Assembly: GCA_009739215.1 (NCBI GenBank)
Contig: VSJF01000005.1
Location: 496,001 to 560,000, forward strand
Reading direction: 5' to 3'
DNA: 64,000 nt
Source of the DNA: Floccularia luteovirens
Lineage: Eukaryota > Basidiomycota > Agaricomycetes > Agaricales > Squamanitaceae
Shown piece by piece: positions 45,529-56,518 of this stretch (position 1 is the stretch's first letter; each line of letters starts with the position of its first letter). The notes under the pieces were generated by a model. The model was given only the letters and a program-made list of their open reading frames with translations. It ran no database searches and was not told the origin of the DNA. A program made the position numbers and the translations under genes.

Positions 45529-47916
45529 CTAGAGTAGGTAGTTTGATGGGAACCAATCCGGAACAGCCCATTTGCGGTTATATATATCAGCGGTAATCAT
45601 CCTCGCAAGTGCTTCCGCACTGTGGCAAAGGACCGTGTTCAATATGAAAAACGTAATATACGTTAAAAGTGACTTACCATCCAAAAGCGCGGGGCATCCC
45701 ATGACCAGTGTAACCAGCGGCGATGTACTGACCGTTTTTGTTTGCGTCTACTACTGCCTCATTATTGATTGTTGCTTGACTTGCATCCGTGACACCCGGT
45801 TCTTGTGTCGGGAAATGAGCTTTAAGGGGGACCCGGCCAACCTATGTGAAGAGTGTGAAGAGACCGTCAGGTTTTTCGCCATAGCTAGAGACGGAGAGCA
45901 GGGCAGGATACACCACACTATGCAAGTAACTGCAATAAAATGAACTCACGATTGGACCTTCCGAATGCGTGAAGCCCACAATTCCTGTCTAGAAAGTGAA
46001 TATCAGTAAGGCTCTGTAGAGGTATAGCAGCGGTGGATTTATTTACCCATTCCCATTCAACATCAACTCCTCTAACATCCTCGAACAAATCGCCTAAAAA
46101 CCGGCGCAGCTTAGCACCAATACGATCATCCACTGAGGAATCATTTGCGATGCCCATCCCAAAGCCCGGCAGTACATCCCTTCCTCCGCCTAATATAATC
46201 AATGGGCGCGAACTTCCGCTTTCTGGGATATCATTGCCCACATCCTGATGACTACGTGCGCTAGGACGAGGGAACCAATATTGATTCCCATCATCTGCGT
46301 CCCAAGAGTTCATGCTCATGCGCATATATGGGTCTTGTTCACCTCCGTACGCGCGCAAACGCAGCGCTATAATCTGTTCTCGTATCGGGATGATTTTATA
46401 TGGGCTGGAGAGATTGGGAAGAAGATGTGATGCGTACGCGTTGGTCGCATGTACAACGCGCGAACAGTGTATATCGCCGCGCGGTGTTTTAAGTGTGTAC
46501 TTGCGCGGATGGCGACTAGCCATGTCTGATTCTGCGGTGTAAGGAATAACAGCAGTTACGGGGGTGCGAGTATACAGTGACAATTTGAAATTGCTTGAGT
46601 ATTGTTTTTGTGTAAGATTGTATAATGCAGTTACTAATTTCAATGGCCAAAGATTATGGGCGTTGATTTGCACGCCTGAGTATGGAACACCGTAAACCTT
46701 TGAAACCACCTTCAGAAATGCAGCATTCCACAAAAAAAGAGTGGCCTTGCTTACACTTTTCATTTCTTCTTTACTAATCCACCGTACACCAGTAGGTCTA
46801 CCAGCAGCTTCCCAATCAGCCTTAGCTGCCGCTTCTTCATGCTCGGTGAAGAATGCTGTGATGTGGCCCCCTTCCACAAGATCAACTGCATCTGCAAGTC
46901 CCTTTTCTTGTATTATATCCACAATACTTTTCGCGGTATATTCTTCAAGGAGGCACGATTTACGAGCCCCTTCTTGGCCATATTTAAGAGCACGCTTGCG
47001 AAAGCCCCTAAAAGAGTACGGTGTCAGATGTCCACCATTCCGGCCTGTGATAAGTGAGCTGCAAGGCTACAACTATAACTCGAAAGAATGACCTGTAGCA
47101 CCAGAGCCTTTTTTGGGGTCACTATTAGATTAAATAGTGTTAAAATAACAAGCGCGCGCAAGTCCAAACGCGCACCCAAATTCATCAGACATAACACATC
47201 TTCATCTTATCATACCATTCCTTTTATTAACACCTGCGTCAATAATCATACCATTCCTTTTCCATGTCCTCCTTTGATCACTTAAAAGTAGATTCGTTTG
47301 TTTTCTCTTTTTACACTACCTCAAAAAGGTATAGCCTCTCTGCTCTTTAAATATTTAAACATCTTGATATTTTCCGAACACCTCAGTCGTTTGACCACAC
47401 AAACACTGAGGTGAGAACGTTCTTTACTTTCCTTACAATTTATACTAATAGTAAAGTAGCTAGCGTGTTTACTATTAAGGTAAATAATATTATAGTCGTT
47501 TGACCACACAAACACTGAGCTAGCGTGTTTACTATTAAGTTTCTTGTACGAAACTCTACAAATGGGTCATCTGATAAAATGTCATACTGACAAAAATCTC
47601 TTGCTTCCAGGATAACAGCTGACAATGACTTTCCTTCATGCGCATGTAGGCGTGCAAGATGCCAAGCGGTGCTCACACCGGTGATACCACTACCGATGAT
47701 ACATATATCTACATCACTTGGCAAAGGGCCTGTGCTACCTGCATCCGCAAGTGGGTTCGCGCCTGGCGAATTTAACCAAAATGATTGTGTTGGGTTTTCG
47801 ACAGGAAGAGAGCTTTGAAAGTACGACTTTGCAATCTCATCAGGGAGAACGTGCTAGGGGGCTGTTAGTAGAGTCGGAGTGAAGAAGATGAGCAGACTGA
47901 CGGGCGATGTTGCCAT
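45529..47916 (-). CDS. FAD-dependent oxidoreductase, copy A (early stop)
   Basis: DAO-family flavoenzyme. The start ATG 47916 and a hydrophobic leader (MATSPVSLLIFFTPTLL) are followed at codon 21 by TAG (47854-47856), where copy B has CAG. Past it the frame is clean: VDICIIGSGITGVSTAWHLA (FAD-binding Gly motif), LSAVILEARDF, a 15-nt exon CSGAT (47093-47107), GRNGGHLTP and a long exon to VEWEW. TGIVGFTHSEGP, PLKAHFPTQEP, GQYIAAGYTGHGMPRAF and VPDWFPSNYLL end it; stop 45529-45531. The leader suggests secretion; amines or amino acids are possible substrates. With the stop it would be non-functional unless a later start is used. It has no frameshift relative to copy B. Confidence 0.65.
47093..47107 (-). 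other. 15-nt micro-exon of FAD oxidoreductase copy A
   Basis: GCTCTGGTGCTACAG on the minus strand encodes the CSGAT part of a conserved ARDFCSGATGRNGGH block. It is flanked by AG upstream and GT downstream. The same exon is present in copy B at 49879-49893. Confidence 0.65.
47128..47537. repeat. 410-bp insertion in intron 1 of copy A
   Basis: Absent from the matching intron of copy B, which is only 57 nt. ACTATTA stands on both sides (47121-47127 and 47531-47537). Inside, a 26-bp unit is repeated at 47385-47410 and 47494-47519, and a 21-bp unit (GCTAGCGTGTTTACTATTAA + G) at 47459-47479 and 47519-47539. No ORF or clear terminal inverted repeats. Intron ends are kept, so splicing may survive. 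Confidence 0.6.
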
Positions 47917-47984
47917 CTCTGTTCTGTTCTTAGCGAAGTAGACATATAAATATTGTAAATATATGTTTTATGTTTTAAGTATAT

Positions 47985-48190
47985 TACATAAAATGTCTTT
48001 ATCTATAGCTCAGTCCGAGATCAGTCCAACCCGTTTCTGCAAATCTAATTCTCAGTAGTTCTCGAATACCCTGGCGTCCATGACCAAGTAGCTATGGCAT
48101 CATAACCTTGGAATCGAGTCTGCTTCTTGATTCAGAGGGCGAACGTCTCATCAATGATGAACGTGAAGTTGTCTATACATCAGGCGTTGA
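47985..48190 (-). pseudogene. Relic of the 3' end of the Pro/Ser-rich gene
   Basis: This stretch matches the last coding part of the gene at 50369-52607 (its 50375-50545 region) but is interrupted by stops and mismatches. It lies in the same position relative to copy A as the intact gene does to copy B. It marks the end of the duplicated segment. Confidence 0.7.
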
Positions 48191-48212
48191 ACGAAAAAAA
48201 CTGTCTGTAATC

Positions 48213-50545
48213 AAGACAAAAAAAAAACCCATATTCCATGTACAGCTGTTCGTGTAGTTCATGATTCGATCAGTAGAATGCTTTACTTGATTCTTAACAG
48301 ACCCAACATCTAGAGTAGGTAATATGAAGGGAACCAGTCTGGAACAACCCATTTGTGGTTATAGATATCAGCGGTAATCATCCTCGCAAGTACTTCCGCA
48401 CTGTGGCAAAGGACCGTATTCAATATGTAAAACGTAATATACGTTAAAAGTGGCTTACCATCCAAAAGCGCGGGGCATCCCATGACCGGTGTATCCGGCA
48501 GCGATGTACTGACCATTTTTGCTTGGGTCTACTACGGCCTCATTGTTGAATGTTGCTTGACTGGACATCTATGATATCTGGCTCTTGTGTCGGGAATTGA
48601 GCTTTAAGGGGGACCCGGCCAACCTATGTGAATTTTTCGCCATAGTTAGAGACGGAGAGCATAGGACTGCAGCACATATGGTAGGGTACACCACACTACA
48701 CAAGTAACTGCGATGAAATGCTTACGATCGGATCTTCGGAATGCGTGAAGCCCATAATACCTGTCTAGAAAGGGAATATGAGTGAGGCAGAGGTAGGAGT
48801 GATAGATTTACTTACCCATTCCCATACAACATCAACTCCTCCAACATCCTCGAATACATCGCCTAAAAACCGACGTAGCTTAGCACCAACACGATCATCT
48901 ACAGAGGAATCATTTGCAATCCCCATTCCAAAGCCTGGTGCTACATCCCTTCCTCCGCCTAAATATAATCAATGGGCGCGAACTTGCAATTTCTCGGGTA
49001 TCATTGTCCACATCCTGATGACTACGTGCGCTAGGACGAGGGAACCAGTATTCAATTCCATTATTTGCGTCCCACGATCCCCTGCCCATGCGCATATATG
49101 GCTCTTGTTCATCTCCGTACTCGCGCAAACGCAGTGCCAAGACCTGTCCACGCGTTGGGATGATTTGATATGGGCTAGAGAGATTGGGAAGAAGATGTGA
49201 CGCATACGCGTTGGTCGCATGTACAACACGCGAGCAGTGTATATTACCGCGTGAGGTTTCAAGTGTGTACCGGCGCGGATGGTGAGTAGCCGTGTATAAT
49301 TCTGCACCAGTAGAGGTGCAAGGAATAACAGCAGTTACAGGGGTGCGAGTATGCAGTGACAGTTTTAGATTGCTTGAGTATTGTTGTTGTGTAAGATTGT
49401 ATAATGCCGTTACTAATTTCAATGGCCAAAGATTATGGGCGTTGAATTGCACGCCGGAGTATGGAAACACCGTGGGCCTAGAAATCACCTTCAGAATTGC
49501 AGCATTCCAAAACAAAAAAAAAGCAATAGCCCTACTTACACTTTTCATTTCTTCTTTATCTACCCACCGTATACCAGTGGGTCTACCAGCGGCTTCCCAA
49601 TCAGCCTTGGCTGTCGCTTCTTCACGCTCGGTGAAGAATGCTGTGGTGTGGCCCCCCTTCCACAAGATCAACTGCATCTGCAAGTCCCTTTTCTTGTATT
49701 ATATCCACAATACTTTTCGCGGTATATTCTTCAAGGAGGTATGATTTACGAGCCTCTTCTTGACCATATTTAAGAGCACGCTTGCGAAACCCATCAAAAG
49801 GATTCGGTGTCAGATGTCCACCATTCCGGCCTTTGATAAGTGAGCTGCAAGGCTACAACTATAACTCGAAAGAATGACCTGTAGCACCAGAGCCTTTTCC
49901 GTGATCACCATTAGACTTGAGCAGACTATATGATAAAATGCCATACTGACAAAAGTCTCTCGCTTCCAAGATAACAGCTGACAATGTCTTTCCCTCAAGC
50001 GCATTGTAGGCGTGCAAGATGCCAAGCGGTGCTCACACCGGTGATACCACTACCAATGATGCACACGTCTACATCACTTGGCAAAGGGCCTGTGCTACCT
50101 GCATTCGCGAGTGGATTCGCACCTGGCGAATTTAACCAAAATGATTGTGTTGGATTTTCGACAGGAAGAGAGCTTTGAAAGTATGATCTTGTAATCTCGT
50201 CAGGGAGAACATGCTGGGAGGCTGTAAGCAGAGTCAGAATAAAGAGGACGAGCAGACTAACGGGCGATGTTGCCATCCCTGTTCTGTTCTTACTATAGTG
50301 AAGTAGAGATATATAAATATTATAAACATGTAAATTAAATATATATATATTATATTAAAAAATGTCATTTATTTCTCTTTTCCAAAATCAATCCAACTCG
50401 TTTCTGCAAATTTAACTCTCAATCGTTCTCGAACACTCCGGCTTCCACGACCAAGCAGTGTCGTAACCTTCGAATCAAGCCTGCTTCTCGGTCCAGAGGG
50501 CGAGCGTCTCATTAGTGATGAACGTGACTGTGTTATCGCAGCAGA
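48213..50545. repeat. Right copy of the tandem segmental duplication
   Basis: Collinear with 45430-48190, without the 410-bp insert. It joins directly into the intact Pro/Ser-rich gene, so it occupies the ancestral position. Confidence 0.8.
48310..50276 (-). pseudogene. FAD-dependent oxidoreductase, copy B (frame-broken)
   Basis: ATG 50276 gives an intact secretory leader (MATSPVSLLVLFILTLLTAS, then QHVLPDEITRS) and VDVCIIGSGITGVSTAWHLA. Relative to copy A it has four +1 changes: near 50004 (after HLARL), in a C-run at 49652-49657 (VEGGH), in an A-run at 48961-48963 (after RPLII), and near 48563 (after the TQEP block). A paired -1/+1 change also occurs near 49470. Between them the sequence is well conserved, for example YSGVQFNAHNLWPLKLV and RVVHATNAYASHLLPNLS. 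The stop (48310-48312) corresponds to that of copy A. Read as it stands it is a pseudogene; sequence errors are the alternative. Confidence 0.7.
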
Positions 50546-52607
50546 TGCTGACTTGGATCGAACAGGCATTAAATCAGGTAAAGGTGGTAATGAAGAAGTA
50601 GGTGGGGGATATGGAGGGGTACGTTCAATGGTTGCATGTCGCACATGTCGTTTTTGAAATAGCTGCTTTCGAGGCGTAATCATTCCAGTAGGAGCTATAG
50701 GAGTTGTTGGTATCATGGGTTCAGCAGGGGGGATTCGGAGTTGGTGTGGCATTTTGGGGAATCGGTGGCAGACGACGGATAGGTTTAGTTCGTTGTTCCG
50801 TTGTGTGAAGAGTCGTCTTCTCTGACTTCTGTTCCGGGGGTGTAGGTTTTACTTGATTAGAATATGGCGGCGGAAGTGGAACACCGTTTTCAGGCATTAT
50901 AGAGGTTCCATGAGGTTCGTGCAGCATCGATTCCGACTCAGAATCTGTGGGCCTTGGGGGTTCAAGACCTGGTGGAGGTATCGATACCCTTTTCTGTTCT
51001 TTGGGGGGTTGCAGGTCCATTTTGTTTTCTTCAATGAATGTATTGTCAATAACGTTCTCCTATATCTAGTAGATGTCGGGAAACCCTTGCCTTCAAAGGA
51101 TATCTTCTTCGAATCAACGTGCGGAACACTAGGGACCAAATTCAAAGCTGGAATATTGGGCGCGCTGAATTCATTCTTGTCCCTTTTTTTGACGAACTTC
51201 GCAAATCCCTGAGAAGGTACTGGGGGTGATTCTTTCTTGTCCGTGATACTACGGTCTGGTGGTCTCATGATTCCGACGGATGCTACTGGTAACATACCTT
51301 TCCGTCGTTCTCTCTTTTGACTTTGAAAGAACTCTTTGACTCGTTGTTCCTGTGACGAACCTTCGCCTTCGTCGGGCTTAGGAGACGATTTCTCAACGGG
51401 AGACGCCGATTTCTTTGTTGCAACATAACTGATATCAAGCCATGCCGGAGTAAGGGGAACATCATTCGCGCCTGTAGTATCCGAACCAGGAGAGTCTGCG
51501 GAAATTCCATACCACTGCAGAAAGCTCAACGTCGCGGAAGCCGAGTTTATCGATATGGGAGAACCAAGATTAGGCGAGTATATGACAACCCTCGGGGAGT
51601 GATTTCCGGGAGAGAGGACGGGGGACATCTGCTTCTCCGGATTAATCAGCGAATCGTTTGGCGAGGACGATGCATTACAATGCATTGATAAATTCTCCAG
51701 AGAGTCATGATCGTTAGAGTTGCTGCTGCTTTCGCTCGGGGAAGATTCTGTAAATGATGAAGGAGGGGTGATGTTTGGAGTGGGAAAAGCACGAAATATG
51801 TTTTCACCGGACTCCAATATGCGGGCAAGTTGCACTTGTATCTCTGTACTGAAACTCGCTCCAGGGTCGAAAAGCAATGTCAAGGAAATAGGGCGAGAAA
51901 AGTCATCAATCCACTGCATGACATCTTTTTTGCTCCCTCCCTTTTGATCCATAATGATTTCGTCCGAGTCTTGTTGCACGCCCTCCAATTTTTTGTCTAA
52001 TAAACCTTCGTTGTTCCAGGAGAAAGTGTATACCTTGGGTGGGTGTCAGCCGGTGTAGACCCTCGAATTGCCGAATGATTGGTCTCTCCTCGCTAGGCGC
52101 TTGTGAATTTTGTATGTGATGTTCCAACGGGACTGAGAGTTGATTGTCTACAGTATGGTCTGGCCCAGAGTTGAATTCAGAAGAGGGGCTACTGCCGATA
52201 TAGTTTCCTGCGCTGTCAAGTCGAAATTTCGCGAGTTCTGCCTCTAGCCACTCGTCTACCTCCCTTGGCATTGAAATATCGAAGATGGGTTTAACATCAC
52301 CTTCCCCTTCAATGGTATCTCCTTCTCCCTCCTTGACCTCCACCTCTACGTCTACCTTCCCCCATGCATTAGGATCATTAAATATTTCATCTGCAATTGC
52401 GCTTCCTGGAGGATTTGCCGTCCATTCCTGGTTTGCCGATGCTTGCGACATGGCTGGGGATTCAAGTATGTCCATATCCGCGTGGGGGATGCGGAACAGC
52501 GAACGTGGATTCAGTAATGGCATTCGCATTCGCCTGCTGCGAACTCTGGTAGGACCTGCGCCAGACTTTGCTTGATCTTGACCATCTTCTTGTGGTCCTA
52601 ATACCAT
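50369..52607 (-). CDS. Pro/Ser-rich protein of unknown function
   Basis: The proposed start is ATG 52607 (MVLGPQEDGQDQAKSG). The N-terminal part has ISMPREVDEWLEAELAKF and then a Gln/Ser-rich stretch. The middle (51988-51070) has SKKDVMQWIDDFSRPISLTL, LLFDPGASFSTEIQVQLARI and LTPAWLDISY; the rest is low in structure with many Pro and Ser. The C-terminus is basic: LGRGSRSVRERLRVKFAE and TSWIDFGKEK at the stop 50369. Frame breaks occur at about 52033 (+1, before VYTFSWNNEGLL), in a C-run at 50727-50732 (+1, before AEPMIPTTPI) and near 51065 (+2 or -1, or an unseen intron). I recognise no family. Its 3' end was copied into the duplication. Confidence 0.5.
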
Positions 52608-53134
52608 CCGTTCAAGGACAGAGCTGTAATTTATCGATATAAGCGGGAAGAGTTCATTGCATAAGAGATCTGCTTATTAGTATTGAGGTCACAGTCGAAC
52701 GAAACTCTTACCAAGTTCATATGTTTGTATCACGTATCAAGCAAAACTTTGAACCACGAGCGTTAAGTGTCGGGAGTGAAAGGTTATATGAGGGTTTATT
52801 AAACAAGAAACCCGCTGCCGCCCAAATCCGTTGTATGATGCATGCCTCGGTAGAGTATGCTCCAGTTGTAGAAATCTGAAGCTTATTTTATTCCTGTTTC
52901 TCCTGCGGTACATTGAGTCTGAGCACCGCCGCATTCCCTTGATTGTGACTAGATATGAAACATCCAAGATCCGGCCCTTCATACCGGAGTTCGCGGACGG
53001 AATTCCTATCCCGGTGTGCATAGGATATGAAACTCTCAATTCATACAATGATTCCGTTTATCCGGTTATTACCCACAACTTCATTAGCCATGGAAGAAAC
53101 ACACTTTGTGAGCTGTACATGTAACTGGACTTGG
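52608..53134. other. Intergenic, no gene seen
   Basis: It holds the promoter or a possible short first exon of the Pro/Ser-rich gene (ATGAACTTG before a GTAAGA near 52715) and the 3' flank of the GH5 gene. ORFs overlapping on both strands suggest chance. Confidence 0.35.
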
Positions 53135-54852
53135 CTAGTACCGTAAACTGGAAGCATGATCACGTAGAACAGTATTCAACCCTTCTCTCTTCTGGCAATT
53201 CTCAAATTTGAAGCTACTCGCGAGTTCTTCCAAACGCGACTCATCCATCCCACGAAACATGTCAGCCCACTCCTTCACGAGAAACTCTGCAACGAGGATC
53301 GTTCTTGAAATTCGTGTCACACGTTCCTCGACGCTCCATATTGGGGGATATAACTTGAGGTGGCTTTCGTCAACCACAGAGTCTCGGATGAGACGTACGA
53401 TTGGTTCATAGATGTGTTTTACTCTTTGGTCATCTTTTCCCCAGGCGTCTACTGCAAGCCAATGTTTCCGCTGTAGGAAATCTTTGAAGTGCTTCATGTA
53501 TGGTGTAGACTGTGTGGCGTATACCATTCCTTGAAATCCAATATCTTTGTAAAGCCAGATAGACCAGCTCAGATTGTCCTGATCACAAATCAAATAAGCG
53601 ATGCGATAATGCGTTTCGCGGGGTTTTGAAATATGATACCTTTCCATAGATATCCAACTGGTCCTTCAAGACCTTATACCGCCTTTCATTTATATCATCT
53701 GTTTGATCACCGTCATACTCCTTTCTTGCATATACCGGCCCCCATTCGCCGTTCCAAACGCATAATCCCCGTTCGTCCATCCATTTCCTCTTCCTGATAT
53801 ATGTCGATCGCAATCTCTCTTTCTGCGCTTCATTCCCTTCATACGGCTCGGGAGAACTTGGGAATCCATAAACGGCATAATCATGTATCGCGAAAGCTGA
53901 GTTCCTCCAGCGTTCACCAGCGTCATCAGGGAACTTGGAGAAGTCCGTTGCGAATGTGTTCCCATCAAGGAATATGAATGTGATTCTTGTCGAGATCACG
54001 TATCGCGGCATGGACATCATCATAGAATGATATCAAACTTGAATGCTGTGGATGAGGATCCGCTGGTTCATTAAGGACGTTATAGCCTGCTACCCATTTG
54101 TTGTCTTTATAATTGCTTTGCTAATATAGTCCAAAGCCAGACAAGCCGGTCCTGGAAATCTTTGTGCCTCCAAAATCCTGGCAGATGCGTACCTGCGTCA
54201 GCATGCCACCCTCCGCTCTGGCCACCGGGTGCCGTGTGCATATCAAGGATAGTGTATATGGAATGCCTCGCACATATATCGATTACACGATCTAAATGTT
54301 TGAATGCGTCTGACTTTAGCACTGCTAGGATTCATGTCGTCTAAGGAAGTTACAAAACAAAATATTCCACTGATAAGTGAGGTCGTTACCTTCGAAATGT
54401 CTGTAATTGATCGCAATTCGAACACAGTTGAGCCCCAAAGATCGAAAAAATTCGGCATCTGGATCAGCAAAGAAATGTTCGAGGAACTGTTATCACTGTT
54501 AGTTCGGATCGTATGCTTTGCATAAATTGTATCCGGTGAGTAAATCACCTACCCGATCAAAGAAAAATTCCGACTTTTGCTGTCCAATAGCCTCGGCAAG
54601 CGCTTCTCGTATTTGGAACTCACAGCCCGGAAAGCCTAAATCAAAATGAACAATGTCTAAGCCGGTGTAATTCAGGGCCAATGTACCAGATATGAAGTTC
54701 TCCATCCTAGCAAAGTCTCTACATTTAGGATATAATTGTCAGCAAGGCAGAAAGGCGTACGTCATCCATCCACCTAGTCCAGCGCCACGAAGGACAACCT
54801 CGGTTCCATCCTCCTTGACTATCTTGTTTTTCGAAACCTTGAGAAAAGACAT
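53135..54852 (-). CDS. Glycoside hydrolase family 5 (cellulase superfamily)
   Basis: ATG 54852 gives MSFLKVSKNKIVKEDGTEVV and LRGAGLGGWM, then FPGCEFQIREALAEAIGQ, EFFRSLGLNCVRIAINYRHF, LDRVIDICARHSIYTILDMH and the acid/base site WVAGYNVLNEPADP. Next come FLDGNTFATDFSKFPDDAG, the nucleophile site VWNGEWGPVY and WSIWLYKDIGFQGMVY. A C-terminal helical region ends NTVLRDHASSLRY at 53135. It hydrolyses beta-glycosidic links in cell-wall or plant glucans. No signal peptide is seen, so it may be intracellular. Two +1 breaks: about 54323 (before VLKSDAFKHLD) and 53976 (before IFLDGNTF). Several introns, one at about 54690-54640. Family membership is firm; the subfamily is not. Confidence 0.85.
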
Positions 54853-55047
54853 GGGGGGATTTTGTTCGTTGTGAATAAAAAACCACCTGACTATCCTAGA
54901 GGTTAGTTTTAATATAGCTCGGAGGAAACGGGCCGTTAAGTGTTTCCGGTAATAGAACCCTTTGAATAAAGCGCAGTGGATGGTTTAAAACTATTCATTC
55001 CAGAGAAAGAAGTATTGTACGGATCATCAGTAGCAGTACAATAAACA

Positions 55048-56228
55048 TCATCGTTGTTCAAATCTATCTCGGGCTTTTTTGTTCCTTCTGGTGTCTTCCC
55101 CTTTCAGTTTCGCGTTTAGATTAACGAATATTTCTGTTGCGTATTTTCCTCCGACCTTCGATATATGATATGACCAATAACTACTAAAGGGTAATTGTCA
55201 TTTACGTACTTTGATCAACTCTTTGATGTTCGCAATGTTCAATTCCCCGCTGCCAAGCATCCGTATTGCTTGTATACTTGGTGCAGAACCATGAAAGGAG
55301 TACATTATGAGAAGTCTCAAAGGTGTCGCAGACTCTTCTTGCGTTGTCGCGTCCAGGAAGTGCACAGGAGGAACCTAAAACAATTTTAAATAACGATGTT
55401 GTATTCCATAATGTCGACATACCAAATTCATTGTAACGCATACAGGCCACCTGTCCCTACCTTCGAGAGCTTCTCCCTCATCCCAATAGTCTGGAAGTTC
55501 AAAATCTGTGGCAGTTTCCAAACGCCTTGTATCGAATCCACTAGGAGCTTCTTCATCCACATCCATGTCTCCAGAATCACCAGCTTGACCTATCACAGCT
55601 GACGCGCCTGATTCACTCTTTCTTGCCTTATACTCTACCACTCTCGTTCTAGGAACCTTCGTGTCCCAAAGTGCGGCGCGAGCAGCCATGAAAATAGCAT
55701 CGTATATATTGCCTGCATCTGCCAATACCACGATATCAAGATTCAGTAGCCAGGACTTTTTCCGACGCAGGATGCCGAGATTTTGAGGATGAAGTGATTT
55801 ATGGGAAAGTGTTTGGTGTAATATAACTGTCATATCATATTGTAAATCGTCCAAAGCGCTAGAGCTCAAATGCGGGTATGCTGCAGGGGAACTAGCTACG
55901 ATTCAGTGAACATTGTCCTCAGAAAACCAAGTCTGCATTATCGGACGAGGACATACCATGTGACTGTACACACAAACCTTCCAGCATCAGACCCACCCTC
56001 AGCAATACTCTCAACCTCGAGCTTTGTCGCAGCCATGACTTCAGTTCCTCCACCCACATTTTGAGAGCCTTTTCCTATGCTTAGATGTGCGCTTCCATTC
56101 GCAAGAGGTGCAACGCCTGTTTCAAGGGCTACGGAACGGAATTCATGCAATGCGCGTCCATCTGCGCGCGATGGTGGATTGGAGAGGAAGCCTACTTGAA
56201 TAAATGATATTTCAGCTTTCGAAATCAT
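55048..56228 (-). CDS. RRP42: Exosome complex subunit Rrp42 (RNase PH-like)
   Basis: ATG 56228 gives MISKAEISFIQVGFLSNPPS, RADGRALHEFRSVALETGV and LANGSAHLSIGKGSQNVGGG. An intron joins CTVTC to SPAAYPHLSSSALDDLQYDM, then LHQTLSHKSLHPQNLGILRR, LNLDIVVLADAGNIYDAIF and MAARAALWDTKVPRTRV. After an acidic insert (SGDMDVDEE) come LPDYWDEGEALEGRDRWPVC, VPPVHFLDATTQEES and LGSGELNIANIKELIK. The last exon gives VGGKYATEIFVNLNAKLKGE and stops at 55048-55050. It is a ring subunit of the RNA exosome. It is complete with no frame breaks. The 3' end of its gap to GH5 is only 195 bp. Confidence 0.9.
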
Positions 56229-56518
56229 TGGTTGTCGCGAAAGAATGTACGATTACGTAAGGGCAAAGGTCCGACACTTATCAAATCTCGACATATCTCT
56301 GTGCAAAGTAGTACTTTGCACTTACAACATACAACCATGGTTTATCCCGGTCAATACACCTTCTTATAACGATACCGAATCTGACTTACAGATAAATATT
56401 ATTACAGCCAGCAAGCATGTTTCAAGAACATTTGAAAGCCTGATCAAACTCCTTCCAGCTGCTGAGCAAGCAAAAGTGAAGTGTTACATCCCATGCACCC
56501 AGACGCATCCAATTGTTC

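Larger units (their letters stand above)
45430..48190. repeat. Left copy of a tandem segmental duplication
   Basis: It matches 48213-50545 in the same orientation over the FAD oxidoreductase gene, its downstream flank and part of the 3' end of the next gene. It carries an extra 410-bp insert. Copies are about 85-90 percent alike by eye. Confidence 0.8.

Noticed and set aside
19308..56228. RRP45 and RRP42 as members of a functional cluster
   Set aside because: They lie 35 kb apart with many unrelated genes between; coincidence is enough.
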